Shown here: piece after piece, positions 19,671 to 29,608 of the stretch
How positions within the stretch are numbered: the stretch's first letter is position 1
Layout: every line of letters begins with the position of its first letter
Assembly: GCF_037094685.1 (NCBI RefSeq)
Contig: NZ_CP146614.1
Location: 1,922,001-1,986,000, forward strand
DNA: 64,000 bases
Source: Massilia sp. METH4
GTDB taxonomy: Bacteria; Pseudomonadota; Gammaproteobacteria; Burkholderiales; Burkholderiaceae_D
Reading direction: 5' to 3'
Position numbers and translations under genes: made by a program
Notes under the pieces: model-generated
The model's database searches: none
What the model was told of the DNA's origin: nothing
The model's input: only the letters and a program-made list of their open reading frames with translations

Positions 19671-19786
19671 TGTCGATAACGTTGCTCGAATGTGAAGGCG
19701 CCAATTCTCGCATAAACCGGCAGCCGCGACCTGCCGCGGCGATCGGCAGCAACTGCTGGGCCCGTGTCCCTCGGTGCCTGGAAGGA

Positions 19787-19838
19787 GCGATGCCTTGCAA
19801 GGCATCGCCGCTACGCAGGCGCAGAGCAGTGCTCTGCG
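19787..19838. repeat. Pair of palindromic units upstream of dsbB (REP-like family)
   Basis: A perfect 22-nt palindrome at 19787-19808 (half-site GCGATGCCTTG) is followed by a 19-nt palindrome at 19820-19838 (half-site CGCAGAGCA). The second sits in the context GCAGGCGC ... GCGAA, shared with the units at 23951-23973. They occupy the gap between prfA and dsbB. Confidence 0.75.
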
Positions 19839-19886
19839 AAACCCCTGCTATGCCACCATCGAGACACGGGCTCAGCCGTAGAGGGC

Positions 19887-20963
19887 TTAGTCGCCCAGCG
19901 CCGCCAGCTGTTCCGCCTGGTGCTCCGCGGACAGCGCATTGGTCAGCTCGGTCAGGTCGCCGTCCATGATCATGTCCAGCTTGTACAGCGTGAGGTTGAT
20001 GCGGTGGTCGGTCATGCGCCCCTGCGGGAAGTTGTAGGTGCGGATGCGCTCGCTGCGGTCGCCGCTGCCGATCAGGCTCTTGCGGGTGGCCGCTTCCTTC
20101 GATTGCTGTTCGCGCAGCTGCACGTCCTTGATGCGCGCGGCCAGCACCTTCATGGCCGAAGCCTTGTTCTTGTGCTGCGAGCGGTCGTCCTGGCATTCGA
20201 CGACGATGCCGGTCGGCAGGTGCGTGATGCGCACCGCGGAGTCGGTCTTGTTGATGTGCTGGCCGCCGGCGCCGGAGGCGCGGTAGGTGTCGATGCGCAG
20301 GTCGGCGGGGTTGATGTGCACGTCTTCCACTTCGTCCGCCTCCGGCATCACGGCCACCGTGCAGGCCGAGGTATGGATGCGGCCCTGCGTTTCCGTAGCC
20401 GGAACGCGCTGCACGCGATGGCCGCCCGACTCGAACTTCAGCTTCGAATAGGCGCCGTTGCCGACGATGCGGGCGATGACCTCGCGGTAGCCGCCCAGGT
20501 CGCTCTCCGACGCGGACACGATTTCCACCTGCCAGCGGCTGCGCTCGGCAAAGCGCGTGTACATGCGCAGCAGGTCGCCGGCGAACAGGGCCGATTCGTC
20601 GCCGCCGGTGCCGGCGCGGATTTCGAGGAAGATGTTGCGCTCGTCGTTGGCATCCTTCGGCAGCAGCATCTTCTGCAGTTCGAGCTCCAGCTCCGCCAGC
20701 CGGGCCTTGCCGGATTCGATCTCTTCCTGGGCGAAATCCTTCATGTCCGGGTCGGCCAGCATCTGCTGCGCCTCGGCGATGTCCGCCTGCGCCTGCTGGT
20801 AATTCCTGTACAGCGCCACCAGCGGGCCCAGTTCCGCATGTTCGCGGGTCATCTTGCGGTAGCTGTCCATATTGGCGGTGGCGCCTTCGGACATCAGCAA
20901 TTCGTCCAGCTCCACGAGGCGGTTCGCGAGTTGGTCCAGCTTGGCCAGCATTGATGGTTTCAT
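19887..20963 (-). CDS. prfA: Peptide chain release factor 1
   Basis: Recognises UAA and UAG stop codons and triggers peptidyl-tRNA hydrolysis. The 358-residue length is standard. The stop-codon tripeptide PAT is at 188-190 ([10 protein letters not shown]), and the catalytic GGQ at 233-235 ([11 protein letters not shown]) is the target of PrmC methylation. The SGAGGQHIN form and absence of a RF2-type SPF motif identify RF1. It lies downstream of hemA with about 70 bp between, the common hemA-prfA-prmC arrangement, here interrupted by dsbB. Confidence 0.97.
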   Translation of the reverse strand: MKPSMLAKLDQLANRLVELDELLMSEGATANMDSYRKMTREHAELGPLVALYRNYQQAQADIAEAQQMLADPDMKDFAQEEIESGKARLAELELELQKMLLPKDANDERNIFLEIRAGTGGDESALFAGDLLRMYTRFAERSRWQVEIVSASESDLGGYREVIARIVGNGAYSKLKFESGGHRVQRVPATETQGRIHTSACTVAVMPEADEVEDVHINPADLRIDTYRASGAGGQHINKTDSAVRITHLPTGIVVECQDDRSQHKNKASAMKVLAARIKDVQLREQQSKEAATRKSLIGSGDRSERIRTYNFPQGRMTDHRINLTLYKLDMIMDGDLTELTNALSAEHQAEQLAALGD

Positions 20964-21032
20964 GGTCTCGTTCTTGTATGGATGGTCATCGCGCCCGACA
21001 GGGCGCGGCAGCGTGATGGGGCGGGAGGGCCG

Positions 21033-22307
21033 CTAACGGCGGCCGCGGAACAGCTGGGGCAGCAGTTCGGCGAGCTGGGCGCGCTCGTCGCCCTGGGCGC
21101 GGTGCAGCGCCTGCTGCGGCCCGTGCATGAACTTGGCGGTGAGGCCCTTCGACAGCGCTTCGAGCACGACGTCCACGTCCTCGCCCTTGGCCAGCAGCTT
21201 GCGGGCGCGTTCGAGTTCGGCCAGGCGGATCGCCTCGCCGCTTTCCTGCAAGCCCTGGATGACCGGCACCACGGCGCGGTCGTCCACCCAGTGCATGAAC
21301 GATTGCACGCGCGTTTCGATGATCGCCTCGGCCTGCGCCACGGCGGCCTGGCGGTTCTCGATGCCGGCCTGCACGACCTTGCCCAGGTCGTCCACGGTGT
21401 ACAGGAACACGTCGTTGAGGCGGGCCACTTCCGGTTCGATATCGCGCGGCACGGCCAGGTCGACCATGAACATGGGCTTGTGGCGCCGCGCCTTGATCGC
21501 GCGCTCGACCATGCCCAGCCCGATCAGGGGCAGCGACGAGGCGGTCGACGAGATCAGGATGTCGTACTGGTGCAGCTGCGTCTGCAGGTCGGCCAGGCGC
21601 ATCGCCTTGCCGTTGAAGCGGTGCGCCAGCAGTTCGCCGCGCTCGAGCGTGCGGTTGGCCACCGTGATCGATTTCGGATTCTGCGCCGCGAAGTGCGTGG
21701 CGCACAGCTCGATCATTTCGCCGGCGCCGATGAACAGCACGTTCTGTTCGGGCAGCTTGTCGAAAATGCGTTGCGACAGCCGCACGGCGGCGGCGGCCAT
21801 CGACACGCTGTGCGCGCCGATCTCGGTGGTGCTGCGCACTTCCTTGGCCACCGAGAAGCTGCGCTGGAACAGCTGGTGCAGGTACGTTCCCAGGCCGCCC
21901 GCCTCGTCGGCGGTCCGGATGGCATCCTTGATCTGGCCGAGGATCTGCGTTTCGCCCAGCACCATCGAATCGAGGCCGGAGGCGACGCGGAAGGTGTGGC
22001 GCACCGCCTCGTGCTGCGGCAGCATGTACAGGTGCGGGCGCAGCTCGGAATAGTTCAGCTGGTGGAAATCGGCGAGGAAATGCGCGCCGGCGTCGAGCGG
22101 ATTGGCGGCGCAGCTGGCCGCATACAGCTCGGTGCGGTTGCAGGTCGACAGGATCGCCGCCTCATCACTGCCGCGGCCGCCCGTGCGCTGGAACCAGTTC
22201 CGTGCCGCGCGCACGGCCGCGCCCAGCTGGTCAGGCGCGAACGCCAGCCGTTCGCGCAGGGCGACCGGAGCTGTGGTGTGGTTGAGGCCGACGGCTAGGA
22301 GTTGCAT
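21033..22307 (-). CDS. hemA: Glutamyl-tRNA reductase
   Basis: NADPH-dependent reduction of Glu-tRNA(Glu) to glutamate-1-semialdehyde, the first step of C5-pathway haem synthesis. The 424-residue protein shows [17 protein letters not shown] at the N-terminus and the catalytic Cys56 in [11 protein letters not shown]. The [17 protein letters not shown] stretch (key MVLGETQI), the NADPH-binding [12 protein letters not shown] and the C-terminal dimerisation helix follow. ATG 22307 is chosen over the upstream extension because [10 protein letters not shown] is the conserved start. The 183-bp region before it should contain its promoter, but I see no strong -35/-10 pair. Confidence 0.96.
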   Translation of the reverse strand: MQLLAVGLNHTTAPVALRERLAFAPDQLGAAVRAARNWFQRTGGRGSDEAAILSTCNRTELYAASCAANPLDAGAHFLADFHQLNYSELRPHLYMLPQHEAVRHTFRVASGLDSMVLGETQILGQIKDAIRTADEAGGLGTYLHQLFQRSFSVAKEVRSTTEIGAHSVSMAAAAVRLSQRIFDKLPEQNVLFIGAGEMIELCATHFAAQNPKSITVANRTLERGELLAHRFNGKAMRLADLQTQLHQYDILISSTASSLPLIGLGMVERAIKARRHKPMFMVDLAVPRDIEPEVARLNDVFLYTVDDLGKVVQAGIENRQAAVAQAEAIIETRVQSFMHWVDDRAVVPVIQGLQESGEAIRLAELERARKLLAKGEDVDVVLEALSKGLTAKFMHGPQQALHRAQGDERAQLAELLPQLFRGRR

Positions 22308-22490
22308 TTCCAGAAAAATCAACGACGTAGGCAATCATTATAGCCTGATGTACGGCAATCGGCTGTGCCCTGCCGAGCCGGCGAAGTGGAGGCAAAGCGG
22401 GACAAATCGTCCCAGCTGCCTTATTGGCAAGGAAGCCGCTGTCGCGGAAGCATTGATTGATATTATCCGCCAGCAATAAACAAGGGCCTT

Positions 22491-23180
22491 CTAATTGCCG
22501 AGTTTCTCCAGGCGATAGCCATAGCTGTACACAGGTACCAGGCGGAAACCGTTTTCCGGTTTCAGCTGGAGTTTATTGCGTACGCGCGACACGTGGGTAT
22601 CCATCGTGCGCGACGGAACATCGGTTTCGCGTATCCAGACGGCTTCATGGATATAGGCGCGCGACAGGGGCCGGCCGATGTTGCGGAAAAACAGCAGAGC
22701 CAGGTAAAACTCCTTGTGCGTCACGTCCAGCACATGCCCATCCATCAACAGGCGGCCCGGGCGGGTTTCAAACACGTATTGCCCGAACGTCAGCTGTTCC
22801 GCACCGTTCTGCGCGGGGAAGGCCCGGCGCAGCAGTGCCTGTACCCTGGCCACCATCTCGCTGCGGCGCAGCGGCTTGATCATGTAGTCGTCGGCCCCGG
22901 CATCCAGGCCGGAGACGATATCGTCCTCGCCCGAACTGGTCGTCAGGAACATGACCGGCGCATTGTCGTTGAGCCTTTCGCGCGCCTTGCGCATCAGCTC
23001 CGCGCCCCCCATATCGGTCACCTGCCAGTCGAAGATCAGCATGTCGTACGTGTCCTTGCGCAGCTGGCCGAGCAGTTCCTTGCCGGTCTGGAAGGCATGG
23101 CAGACGTGACCGGCGGACGTCAGCACCTGGGAGATCAGGTCGCCCTGGCTGCGGTCGTTATCAAGGACTACGATTCTCAT
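22491..23180 (-). CDS. OmpR-type response regulator, orphan
   Basis: A 229-residue transcription regulator with an N-terminal receiver (acidic pocket LDNDRSQ, phospho-acceptor Asp51 in LIFDWQVTD, conserved Lys in IKPLRR). Its C-terminal winged helix-turn-helix contains DVTHKEFYLALLFFRNIGRPLSR (key THKEF) and TMDTHVSRVRNKL, followed by the terminal YSYGYRLE hairpin. No kinase is adjacent. It is divergent from the DUF697-like gene across a 200-bp gap. The true start is ATG 23180, behind AGATAAG; the upstream open frame is not protein-like. Target genes unknown. Confidence 0.9.
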   Translation of the reverse strand: MRIVVLDNDRSQGDLISQVLTSAGHVCHAFQTGKELLGQLRKDTYDMLIFDWQVTDMGGAELMRKARERLNDNAPVMFLTTSSGEDDIVSGLDAGADDYMIKPLRRSEMVARVQALLRRAFPAQNGAEQLTFGQYVFETRPGRLLMDGHVLDVTHKEFYLALLFFRNIGRPLSRAYIHEAVWIRETDVPSRTMDTHVSRVRNKLQLKPENGFRLVPVYSYGYRLEKLGN

Positions 23181-23380
23181 CTTATCTGTGGTTAAAGCGC
23201 GGAGGTAAGGCTTGGTCACTACGAATATTACAGGAATTACTAGAGTAGTTACCAATCTGACCAAGAAATTCTGGCCGGATATGCCATCCGGATCGTGGGG
23301 AACGGCCAGTACACGGTACACTGCCTCACCGCCCTTTTCAATGAACTTTTTTGTTTGGCAACTTTTTAGGAGACAGATTC

Positions 23381-23875
23381 GTGGATAGCGGCTGGGAACT
23401 GTTGCCTTCTTCTTCCGGGGATATTGCCGAGGTGCGCGAGCGCTGCCGCCGCCTCGTGCGGCGCCGTGCCGTGGTCGCCGCGGGGGTCTCGGCGGTACCG
23501 ATCCCTGGCGTCGATATCGTGTCGGACCTGAAGCTGTTTACCGAGCTGATCCAGGAAGTCAATGCGGCTTTTGGGCTAACCCCCGAACAGATCGAGCGCC
23601 TGCAGCCCCAGTACCGGATGATTGCCTACGAAGCCGCCGTAACGGTCGGCGGCATGCTGGTGGGCAAGCTCGTCACGCGCGACCTGGTCATGAAACTGGT
23701 GGCGAAGAGCGGCAAGAAACTGGTGGTCAAGCAGGCGTCGAAAATCGTGCCTCTGGCAGGGCAGGTGGCGTCGGCGGCGATCGGGTTCTTTGCCTTCCGG
23801 CAGATCGGCTACCAGCACGTCGATGCGTGCGCGAAGGTGGTAGAGGAATTGCTAGCGGCGAAGAGTAAGAACTAG
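23381..23875 (+). CDS. DUF697-like small membrane-associated protein
   Basis: A 164-residue protein of unknown function. The block RRRAVVAAGVSAVPIPGVDIVSDLKLF (key PIPGVDIV) resembles the C-terminal membrane-associated region of DUF697/YcjF-type proteins, here without any GTPase domain. It is followed by an amphipathic helix, a glycine-rich stretch (VTVGGMLVGKLV) and a hydrophobic segment (PLAGQVASAAIGFFAF). GTG 23381 is chosen because AGGAGA lies seven bases upstream; the TTG-started extension to 23351 includes the ribosome-binding site itself. Divergent from the orphan response regulator. Confidence 0.7.
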   Translation: MDSGWELLPSSSGDIAEVRERCRRLVRRRAVVAAGVSAVPIPGVDIVSDLKLFTELIQEVNAAFGLTPEQIERLQPQYRMIAYEAAVTVGGMLVGKLVTRDLVMKLVAKSGKKLVVKQASKIVPLAGQVASAAIGFFAFRQIGYQHVDACAKVVEELLAAKSKN

Positions 23876-23921
23876 CCGCCTGTCGTGATAACCCAACGGC
23901 GCAAGCCAGGGTCAGGGAGAA

Positions 23922-24045
23922 GTGCCAGCCTGCAGGCTGGCACTATTTGCAGGCGCGGAGCATGCTCCGCGAACACCCGGCACAGCCGGGGTTTCAGGAG
24001 CAATGCTCCTTGCCGGCGCAGCGGTACCGGCCCGCAGGCCGGTAC
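23922..24045. repeat. Cluster of five palindromes in the DUF697/minE convergent gap
   Basis: Successive inverted repeats: 23922-23943 (half-site GTGCCAGCCTG, perfect), 23955-23970 (GCGGAGCATGCTCCGC, perfect), 23976-23990 (CCCGGC/GCCGGG), 23996-24010 (AGGAGCA/TGCTCCT) and 24024-24045 (GTACCGGCC/GGCCGGTAC). The second has the same flanks as the unit at 19820. They lie between converging genes and may act as terminators or as REP-like elements. Confidence 0.75.
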
Positions 24046-24081
24046 GCCTTTCCGGCGCCTGACCTTGTATCGGGGTTGCCT

Positions 24082-24333
24082 TCAAGCGTCCGGCAGCACC
24101 ACGTTCACGTCGAGAACTTCCAGGTTGCCCTGGCGGTCCAGCGAGATCTTGATGTCGTCGGCATTCACTTTCGTGTACTTCGAGATCACCTCGATCAGTT
24201 CCTTGTGCAGCGCGGGCAGGAAATCCGGGCCGCTGCGGCCATTGCGTTCGCGCGCGATGATGATCTGCAACCGTTCCTTGGCTGCGTTGGCCGTCTTGGG
24301 CTTGCTGGGGAACAGGAAGGATAGCAGTGCCAT
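24082..24333 (-). CDS. minE: Cell division topological specificity factor MinE
   Basis: An 83-residue activator of MinD ATPase that makes the Min system oscillate and restricts division to midcell. The N-terminal amphipathic [20 protein letters not shown] matches the membrane-targeting and MinD-contact region ([13 protein letters not shown]). The C-terminal half ([15 protein letters not shown]) is the dimerisation domain. It starts one base after the minD stop and is last of minCDE. Confidence 0.96.
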   Translation of the reverse strand: MALLSFLFPSKPKTANAAKERLQIIIARERNGRSGPDFLPALHKELIEVISKYTKVNADDIKISLDRQGNLEVLDVNVVLPDA

Positions 24334-25149
24334 TTACTTTCCTCCAAAAATGCGCTTGAACAAGCCCGGCTTTTCATAGTCTGTGAAGCGCAGTGGCCGT
24401 GTTTCGCCCAGGAAGCGGGCGATGACGTCTTCATAGGCTTCGGCCACGTCCGTGCCCTTGAAGTGGATCGCAGGATTGCCCTGGTTCGATGCATGCAGCA
24501 CCTGTTCCGATTCCGGAACGATGCCCAGCAGCGGAATGCGCAGGATTTCCTGCACATCCGTGTAGGAGAGCATTTCGCCCGCTTCCACGCGTTTCGGCGA
24601 GTAGCGGGTGATCAGCAGGTGTTCCTTGACCGGCTCGCCGCCGGATTGCGCACGGCGCGACTTGGCCTGCAGGATACCGAGGATGCGGTCCGAATCGCGC
24701 ACCGACGACACTTCGGGGTTGGTGACTACGATCGCTTCGTCGGCGAACGTCAGCGCCATCAGCGCACCGTGCTCGATGCCGGCCGGCGAATCGCAGACGA
24801 TGTACTCGAACCCCATCTCGATCAGCTCGGCCAGCACGCGCTCCACGCCGTCTTCGGACAGCGCATCCTTGTCGCGCGTCTGCGAGGCCGGCAGGATGAA
24901 CAGGTTGTCGCAGTGCTTGTCCTTGATCAGCGCCTGCGGCAGCGACGCTTCCTTGTTGATCACATTGATCAGGTCATACACGACGCGGCGTTCGCAACCC
25001 ATGATCAGGTCCAGGTTGCGCAGGCCCACGTCGAAGTCGATCACCGCGGTCTTGTGGCCGCGCATGGCGAGGCCGGTGGAAAAGCTGGCGCTGGAAGTCG
25101 TCTTGCCGACACCGCCCTTGCCGGACGTTACAACAATAATTCTTGCCAC
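24334..25149 (-). CDS. minD: Septum site-determining ATPase MinD
   Basis: A 271-residue ParA/MinD-type ATPase that recruits MinC to the membrane. The deviant Walker A is SGKGGVGKTTSS with the signature lysine at residue 11, switch I lies at DFDVGLRNLD, Walker B at YIVCDSPAGIEHGA, and the C-terminal amphipathic membrane-targeting helix is GLFKRIFGGK. It is the middle gene of minCDE, with 63 bp to minC and one base to minE. Confidence 0.97.
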   Translation of the reverse strand: MARIIVVTSGKGGVGKTTSSASFSTGLAMRGHKTAVIDFDVGLRNLDLIMGCERRVVYDLINVINKEASLPQALIKDKHCDNLFILPASQTRDKDALSEDGVERVLAELIEMGFEYIVCDSPAGIEHGALMALTFADEAIVVTNPEVSSVRDSDRILGILQAKSRRAQSGGEPVKEHLLITRYSPKRVEAGEMLSYTDVQEILRIPLLGIVPESEQVLHASNQGNPAIHFKGTDVAEAYEDVIARFLGETRPLRFTDYEKPGLFKRIFGGK

Positions 25150-25212
25150 GAATAATCCTTTTATGTGAAAGCTCAGGCGCGGGGGCGCGGACGCGCGGCC
25201 TGTTGAATTGCC

Positions 25213-25953
25213 TTAATTGACAGATTGTATATCCAGTTTGTCGCCGCTGAGCCTGATTTGTGCGGGCTGCTTGGCCTGCGCGGCGGGGAAACCGTCTTCA
25301 AACGTGCGGTAAACCCCTGCGATCGACACCAGTTCTGGCGACATCGACAGAGCGAAGATACGCGCGCTCGCGTCGCCGGAAGCGCCGGCCAGCGCGCGGC
25401 CGTTCAGGGTGTTGTAGACGTGGATGCTGCCGTCCGCGATGATCTCGGCGCCATTGTTGACGACGGCCATCACGATCAGGTCGCCGCCGCGCGCATAGAT
25501 GCGCTGGCCGGCGCGGACCGGCGTATCGATGATGATGGTGCCCGTATTGGCGGGCGCGGCAGGAGCAGCAGCCGGCGCGGGCGCCGGTGCGGGCACCTGG
25601 GCGGTGGCGGGTGCGGAGTCGCCTTCGTCGCGCTTGCCGGTATCGATGGACAGGCCCAGGGCCTGGATTTCTTCCACCATGTCGGGCCGGGGGTTGCGCA
25701 CGGCGACGGGATTGAGGCGGTATTTCTTCAGCAGCGCGATGGTGGCGGCCCAGTCGATGCGTTCGCAACCCGGAGCCAGGTTGCCGACGTCGATGACGGC
25801 AAGGTCGCCTTCAAAAAAGTCGGACACGCCGCCCGTCATGCCCTGCAGGGCGGCATCGAGGGCGATGCGGTCGGAGGTGTGCAGGATGGCGGAAACGGCG
25901 ACAACAGTGGAAATCTTGATTTCGATGGGCTTCTGGAACGGGCTTTTGGACAT
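25213..25953 (-). CDS. minC: Septum site-determining protein MinC
   Basis: A 246-residue inhibitor of FtsZ polymerisation. The N-terminal FtsZ-binding domain (to about residue 105) is joined by an Ala/Pro linker to a C-terminal beta-helix. That domain contains [41 protein letters not shown]; key elements are VRAGQ, GGDLIV and [13 protein letters not shown] ADGSIHVYN. The domain dimerises and binds MinD. ATG 25953 ([13 protein letters not shown]) is preferred over the open upstream frame. First gene of minCDE. Confidence 0.95.
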   Translation of the reverse strand: MSKSPFQKPIEIKISTVVAVSAILHTSDRIALDAALQGMTGGVSDFFEGDLAVIDVGNLAPGCERIDWAATIALLKKYRLNPVAVRNPRPDMVEEIQALGLSIDTGKRDEGDSAPATAQVPAPAPAPAAAPAAPANTGTIIIDTPVRAGQRIYARGGDLIVMAVVNNGAEIIADGSIHVYNTLNGRALAGASGDASARIFALSMSPELVSIAGVYRTFEDGFPAAQAKQPAQIRLSGDKLDIQSVN

Positions 25954-26060
25954 GACGACAGTAAAAAGTTCGGGCTGGCCCGGGCCCGAGCATTTTACTG
26001 TCAAAGAACAATTATTTGTAAGGCATTTTCACGTAACGGATCAGCCCTCCAGCCCTGCGT

Positions 26061-28379
26061 TCATGCGGCTTCCAGGGGTTTGCGGCTGTTCGCCTCGCGC
26101 CGCATCTGGTGCGCCGCCGCGACCATGTTGCGCAGCGCGCTTTCGGTTTCGTCCCAGCCGCGCGTCTTCAGCCCGCAATCGGGGTTGACCCACAGTTGCT
26201 CCGCCGGGATCACGGCCCGTGCACGGCGCAGCAGCGCGAGCATGTCCTCGCGGCCCGGCACGCGCGGCGAGTGGATGTCGTACACCCCTGGGCCGATATC
26301 GTTCGGGTAGCGGAAGTCGCCGAAGCCGTCGAGCAGCGCCATGGCCGAGCGGCTCGTCTCGATCGTGATCACGTCCGCGTCGAGGGCGGCGATCTGCGGC
26401 AGGATGTCGTTGAACTCGGCGTAGCACATATGGGTGTGGACCTGCGTGGCGTCGCGCGCCACCGCGGCCGTCAGGCGGAATGCGCGCACCGCCCGGTCCA
26501 GGTAGCCCGCCTGGCGCGATTGGCGCAGCGGCAAGCCCTCGCGCAAGGCCGGCTCGTCGATCTGCACGATGGCGATGCCGGCGCGCTGCAGGTCGTCCAC
26601 CTCGTCGCGCATCGCCAGCGCGATCTGGTCGGCGGTGTCGAGGCGCGGCTGGTCGTCGCGCACGAACGACCATTGCAGGATCGTGACGGGCCCGGTCAGC
26701 ATGCCTTTCACGGGCTTTTCCGTCAGCCCCTGGGCGTAGCGGGCCCAGTCGACCGTGATCGGCGCCGGGCGCGAGACATCGCCCCAGATCACGGGCGGCT
26801 TCACGCAGCGCGAACCGTAGGACTGCACCCAGCCGTGCCGGGTGAACGCGAAGCCGGCCAGGTGCTCGCCGAAGTATTCGACCATGTCGTTGCGCTCGGC
26901 TTCGCCGTGCACCAGCACGTCCAGCCCCAGTGCTTCCTGGCGGCGGATCGCCTGCGCGATCTCGGCGCGCATCGCCGCCTCGTAGGCCGCGCTGTCGAGG
27001 GCACCGCGCCGGAACGCGGCGCGCGCCGCACGGATGTCCGGCGTTTGCGGGAACGAGCCGATCGTGGTGGTGGGGAAGGGGGGCAGGTTGAGCATCGCCC
27101 CCTGCAGCAAGCGCCGTTCCGCAAAAGGCGACTTGCGCTGCGCCGCGTCGGCGGGGAGGGCGGCGAGGCGGGCCCGCACGGCGGCGTCGCGCACGCGCGG
27201 GCTGGCGCGGCGGCTCGCCAGCGCCGCGCGGGTAGCGGCCAGCGCCGGGGCGGCCGACCCGGGCGCTTCGATGGCCGTCTTCAGCAGCGCCAGTTCGGCC
27301 AGCTTTTCATGGGCAAAGGCGAGCCACGACTCCACCTCGGCGTCGAGCGCGGTTTCGGCCGCCAGGCTGTACGGCACGTGCAGTAGCGAGCACGACGTGG
27401 ACAGCCACAGCCGGCCGCCGCGCTTGTCGAGCACCGGTGCCAGCGTGGCCAGCACCGCGTCCAGGTCGGTGCGCCAGATATTGCGGCCGTCGACGACGCC
27501 GGCCGACAGCACCTTGTGCACCGGCAGCCAGTCGGCCACGCTGACCAGTTCGTGGGCGGCGCGCACGCCGTCGACGTGCAGGCCCGCCACGGGCAGGCGG
27601 CAGGCCAGCGACAGGTTTTCTTCCAGCGGCGAGAAGTAGGTGGCCAGCAGCAATTGCGCGCCGGCCTGGTTCAGCTGCCAGTACGCCGTTTCGAACGCGC
27701 TGCGCCAGGCCTGCGGCAGGTCGAGACCCAGGATCGGTTCCTCGATCTGTACCCAGGCCACGCCCTGTTCCTTCAGGCGCGCCAGCACCTCGCCATAGAC
27801 GGGCAGCAGCCGGTCCAGCAAGTCGAGGCGGCACGAGCCGTCGGTGGCCTTGGCCAGCCACAGGAAGGTGAGCGGGCCGATCAGCGTGGCCTTCACGGCA
27901 TGGCCCAGTGCCTGGGCTTCGGCCACCTCGTCGAACAGGCGGGTCGACGCCAGCGCGAACCGCGTGTCCGCGTCCAGCTCGGGCACGAGGTAGTGGTAGT
28001 TGGTGTCGAACCATTTCGTCATCTCCAGCGCGGCACCTTCCTGGCCGCAGCCGCACCGCTCGCCGCCGGAGCGGCCGCGGGCCAGCGTGAAGTACCGTGC
28101 CAGCGCCGGCTCGTCGCGGAAGTGGAAGCGGGCCGGTTCGCAGCCGAACAGCTGGATATGGTTGGCCACATGGTCGTAGAACGCGAAGTCGCCCACGGTG
28201 ACGAAGTCCAGGCCGGCGTCGCGCTGGGCGGCCCAATGGCGCGAGCGCAGCGTGCGGCCCACCTCCGCCAGTTCTTCCGCCGTGGATTCGCCGCGCCAAT
28301 GGCGCTCCAGCGCCGTTTTCAGTTCGCGTTGGGCGCCGATGCGCGGGAAGCCGGGAATGTGCGTATGGATCTTTTTCAT
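26061..28379 (-). CDS. metE: Cobalamin-independent methionine synthase MetE
   Basis: Transfers a methyl group from 5-methyltetrahydropteroyltriglutamate to homocysteine. The 772-residue protein has the two-barrel layout: an N-terminal folate-binding barrel ([15 protein letters not shown] at the start) and a C-terminal catalytic barrel. The latter carries [12 protein letters not shown], the [10 protein letters not shown] zinc site and the second zinc cysteine in [11 protein letters not shown]. It diverges from the LysR-type gene across about 100 bp carrying a MetR-type box, as in many proteobacteria. Confidence 0.97.
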   Translation of the reverse strand: MKKIHTHIPGFPRIGAQRELKTALERHWRGESTAEELAEVGRTLRSRHWAAQRDAGLDFVTVGDFAFYDHVANHIQLFGCEPARFHFRDEPALARYFTLARGRSGGERCGCGQEGAALEMTKWFDTNYHYLVPELDADTRFALASTRLFDEVAEAQALGHAVKATLIGPLTFLWLAKATDGSCRLDLLDRLLPVYGEVLARLKEQGVAWVQIEEPILGLDLPQAWRSAFETAYWQLNQAGAQLLLATYFSPLEENLSLACRLPVAGLHVDGVRAAHELVSVADWLPVHKVLSAGVVDGRNIWRTDLDAVLATLAPVLDKRGGRLWLSTSCSLLHVPYSLAAETALDAEVESWLAFAHEKLAELALLKTAIEAPGSAAPALAATRAALASRRASPRVRDAAVRARLAALPADAAQRKSPFAERRLLQGAMLNLPPFPTTTIGSFPQTPDIRAARAAFRRGALDSAAYEAAMRAEIAQAIRRQEALGLDVLVHGEAERNDMVEYFGEHLAGFAFTRHGWVQSYGSRCVKPPVIWGDVSRPAPITVDWARYAQGLTEKPVKGMLTGPVTILQWSFVRDDQPRLDTADQIALAMRDEVDDLQRAGIAIVQIDEPALREGLPLRQSRQAGYLDRAVRAFRLTAAVARDATQVHTHMCYAEFNDILPQIAALDADVITIETSRSAMALLDGFGDFRYPNDIGPGVYDIHSPRVPGREDMLALLRRARAVIPAEQLWVNPDCGLKTRGWDETESALRNMVAAAHQMRREANSRKPLEAA

Positions 28380-28460
28380 GTCACGGGAATTAAATATTGG
28401 TGAAGTAGAGTGTGCGACAATGCTTTACATAAGCCAAACGAAACTTTTTGCGGTTCAACA

Positions 28461-28473
28461 TGAAAATCATTCA
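28461..28473. promoter_or_regulatory. MetR-type box in the metE-metR intergenic region
   Basis: TGAAAATCATTCA fits the MetR consensus TGAA-N5-TTCA exactly. It lies 7 bp before the LysR-type start and 81 bp before metE, suitable for autoregulation and for metE activation with homocysteine. Confidence 0.65.
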
Positions 28474-28479
28474 TTAACC

Positions 28480-29388
28480 ATGCTGGAAATCCGTCATCTG
28501 CGCACCCTTGCCGCGTTGCGCTCCGCCGGCAGTCTCGTACGCGCGGCCCAGTTGCTGAACCTCACGCAATCGGCGCTGTCCCACCAGATCAAGCTGCTGG
28601 AAGACCGCTACGGCGGCCCCCTGTTCGAGCGCAAGTCGGTCCCCATCGGCTTCACCGCCACCGGCGCGCGCCTGCTGCGCCTGGCCGACGTGCTGCTGCC
28701 GGAGATCGAACAGGCCGAGCGCGACGTGGCGCGGCTGATGCAGGGCGACCAGGGGCAATTGCGCGTGGCGCTCGAGTGCCACACGTGCTTCGACTGGCTG
28801 ATGCCCGTGATGGATGCGTTCCGCAAGCGCTGGCCGGAAGTGGAGATCGACCTGGTGTCGGGCTTCCACAGCGAACCGGTCGAGTTGCTACGCTCCGGCA
28901 ATGCCGATCTCGTGATCGGGTCCGACTACGGTGCCCAGTACGCGACCTTCCCCCTGTTCCGCTTCGAGATCCTGACCGTGATGGCGCAAAAGCACCGGCT
29001 GGCCGGCCAGCGCCGGCTGGCCGCCGCCGACTTCGAAGGCGAGACGCTGATCACCTACCCGGTGCCGGAAGAGCGCATCGACCTGATCCGCGAAGTGCTG
29101 CGGCCGGCCGGCGTGCAGTTCGGGCGCCGCACGGCCGAGCTGACGGTCGCCATCCTGCAGCTCGTGGCGAGCCGCCGCGGCATCGCCGCGCTGCCGAACT
29201 GGGCGATCAAGAACTACGTCGACTACGACTACGTGATCGCGCGGCCGGTCGGGGACAGCGGGCTGTGGAGCGACCTGTACGTGTCGGTGCCGGAAGCATT
29301 GCGGCAAAAAGCCTACGTGGCCGACTTCGTGAAGGTGATCCGCGAACAATGCGCGGCGTCGCTCGATGGAATCAAATTGCTGTCGTGA
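28480..29388 (+). CDS. metR: LysR-type regulator of methionine synthesis, MetR-like
   Basis: A 302-residue LysR regulator. The N-terminal winged helix-turn-helix reads MLEIRHLRTLAALRSAGSLV, then AAQLLNLTQSALSHQIKLLE, followed by an effector domain of periplasmic-binding-protein fold. MetR proteins typically begin MIEIRHLKTL, have LSHQ and contain a Cys-rich CHTCFDWL-like segment, seen here as LECHTCFDWLMP. The chromosomal position, divergent from metE with a MetR box between, supports activation of metE in response to homocysteine. Confidence 0.93.
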   Translation: MLEIRHLRTLAALRSAGSLVRAAQLLNLTQSALSHQIKLLEDRYGGPLFERKSVPIGFTATGARLLRLADVLLPEIEQAERDVARLMQGDQGQLRVALECHTCFDWLMPVMDAFRKRWPEVEIDLVSGFHSEPVELLRSGNADLVIGSDYGAQYATFPLFRFEILTVMAQKHRLAGQRRLAAADFEGETLITYPVPEERIDLIREVLRPAGVQFGRRTAELTVAILQLVASRRGIAALPNWAIKNYVDYDYVIARPVGDSGLWSDLYVSVPEALRQKAYVADFVKVIREQCAASLDGIKLLS

Positions 29389-29392
29389 CAGA

Positions 29393-29436
29393 GTTTGATA
29401 TATATCAAACAATAGTTCACAGCTGAGAATTAGCAT
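29393..29436 (+). promoter_or_regulatory. FNR/ANR-type box with a -10 at class II spacing, upstream of the phasin gene
   Basis: An 18-nt perfect palindrome GTTTGATATATATCAAAC (29393-29410) contains TTGAT-N4-ATCAA, the FNR-family consensus. Its centre (29401.5) is 41.5 bp before the expected start of transcription (about 29443) if TAGCAT at 29431-29436 is the -10. That is the class II activation distance. No gene lies between it and the phasin gene at 29609. Confidence 0.65.
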
Positions 29437-29504
29437 GAAAGCCTTTGCGATTGCTCAGTCGTAAAGAGCCCAGCCAGATGCAGTTCAGCCGCACGCCGTG
29501 CACC

Positions 29505-29537
29505 GCAGTGGCCCCGCAGTGGCCCCGCAGTGGCCCC
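29505..29537 (+). repeat. Three tandem copies of an 11-bp unit in the phasin leader
   Basis: GCAGTGGCCCC is repeated exactly at 29505-29515, 29516-29526 and 29527-29537, with a degenerate fourth unit. It lies in the predicted 5' leader between the FNR-type box and the phasin start. Confidence 0.85.
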
Positions 29538-29608
29538 GCGGTGCCCGTCACGCAGTCCGGCCGTGCCTGCCAGCCGTATCCGTTCAGCCGATTTTCGAAA
29601 GGACACCC

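Noticed and set aside
29435..29464. Nine-codon leader peptide (MKAFAIAQS) upstream of the phasin
   Set aside because: It overlaps the proposed -10 element, has no ribosome-binding site and would lie before the predicted transcription start.
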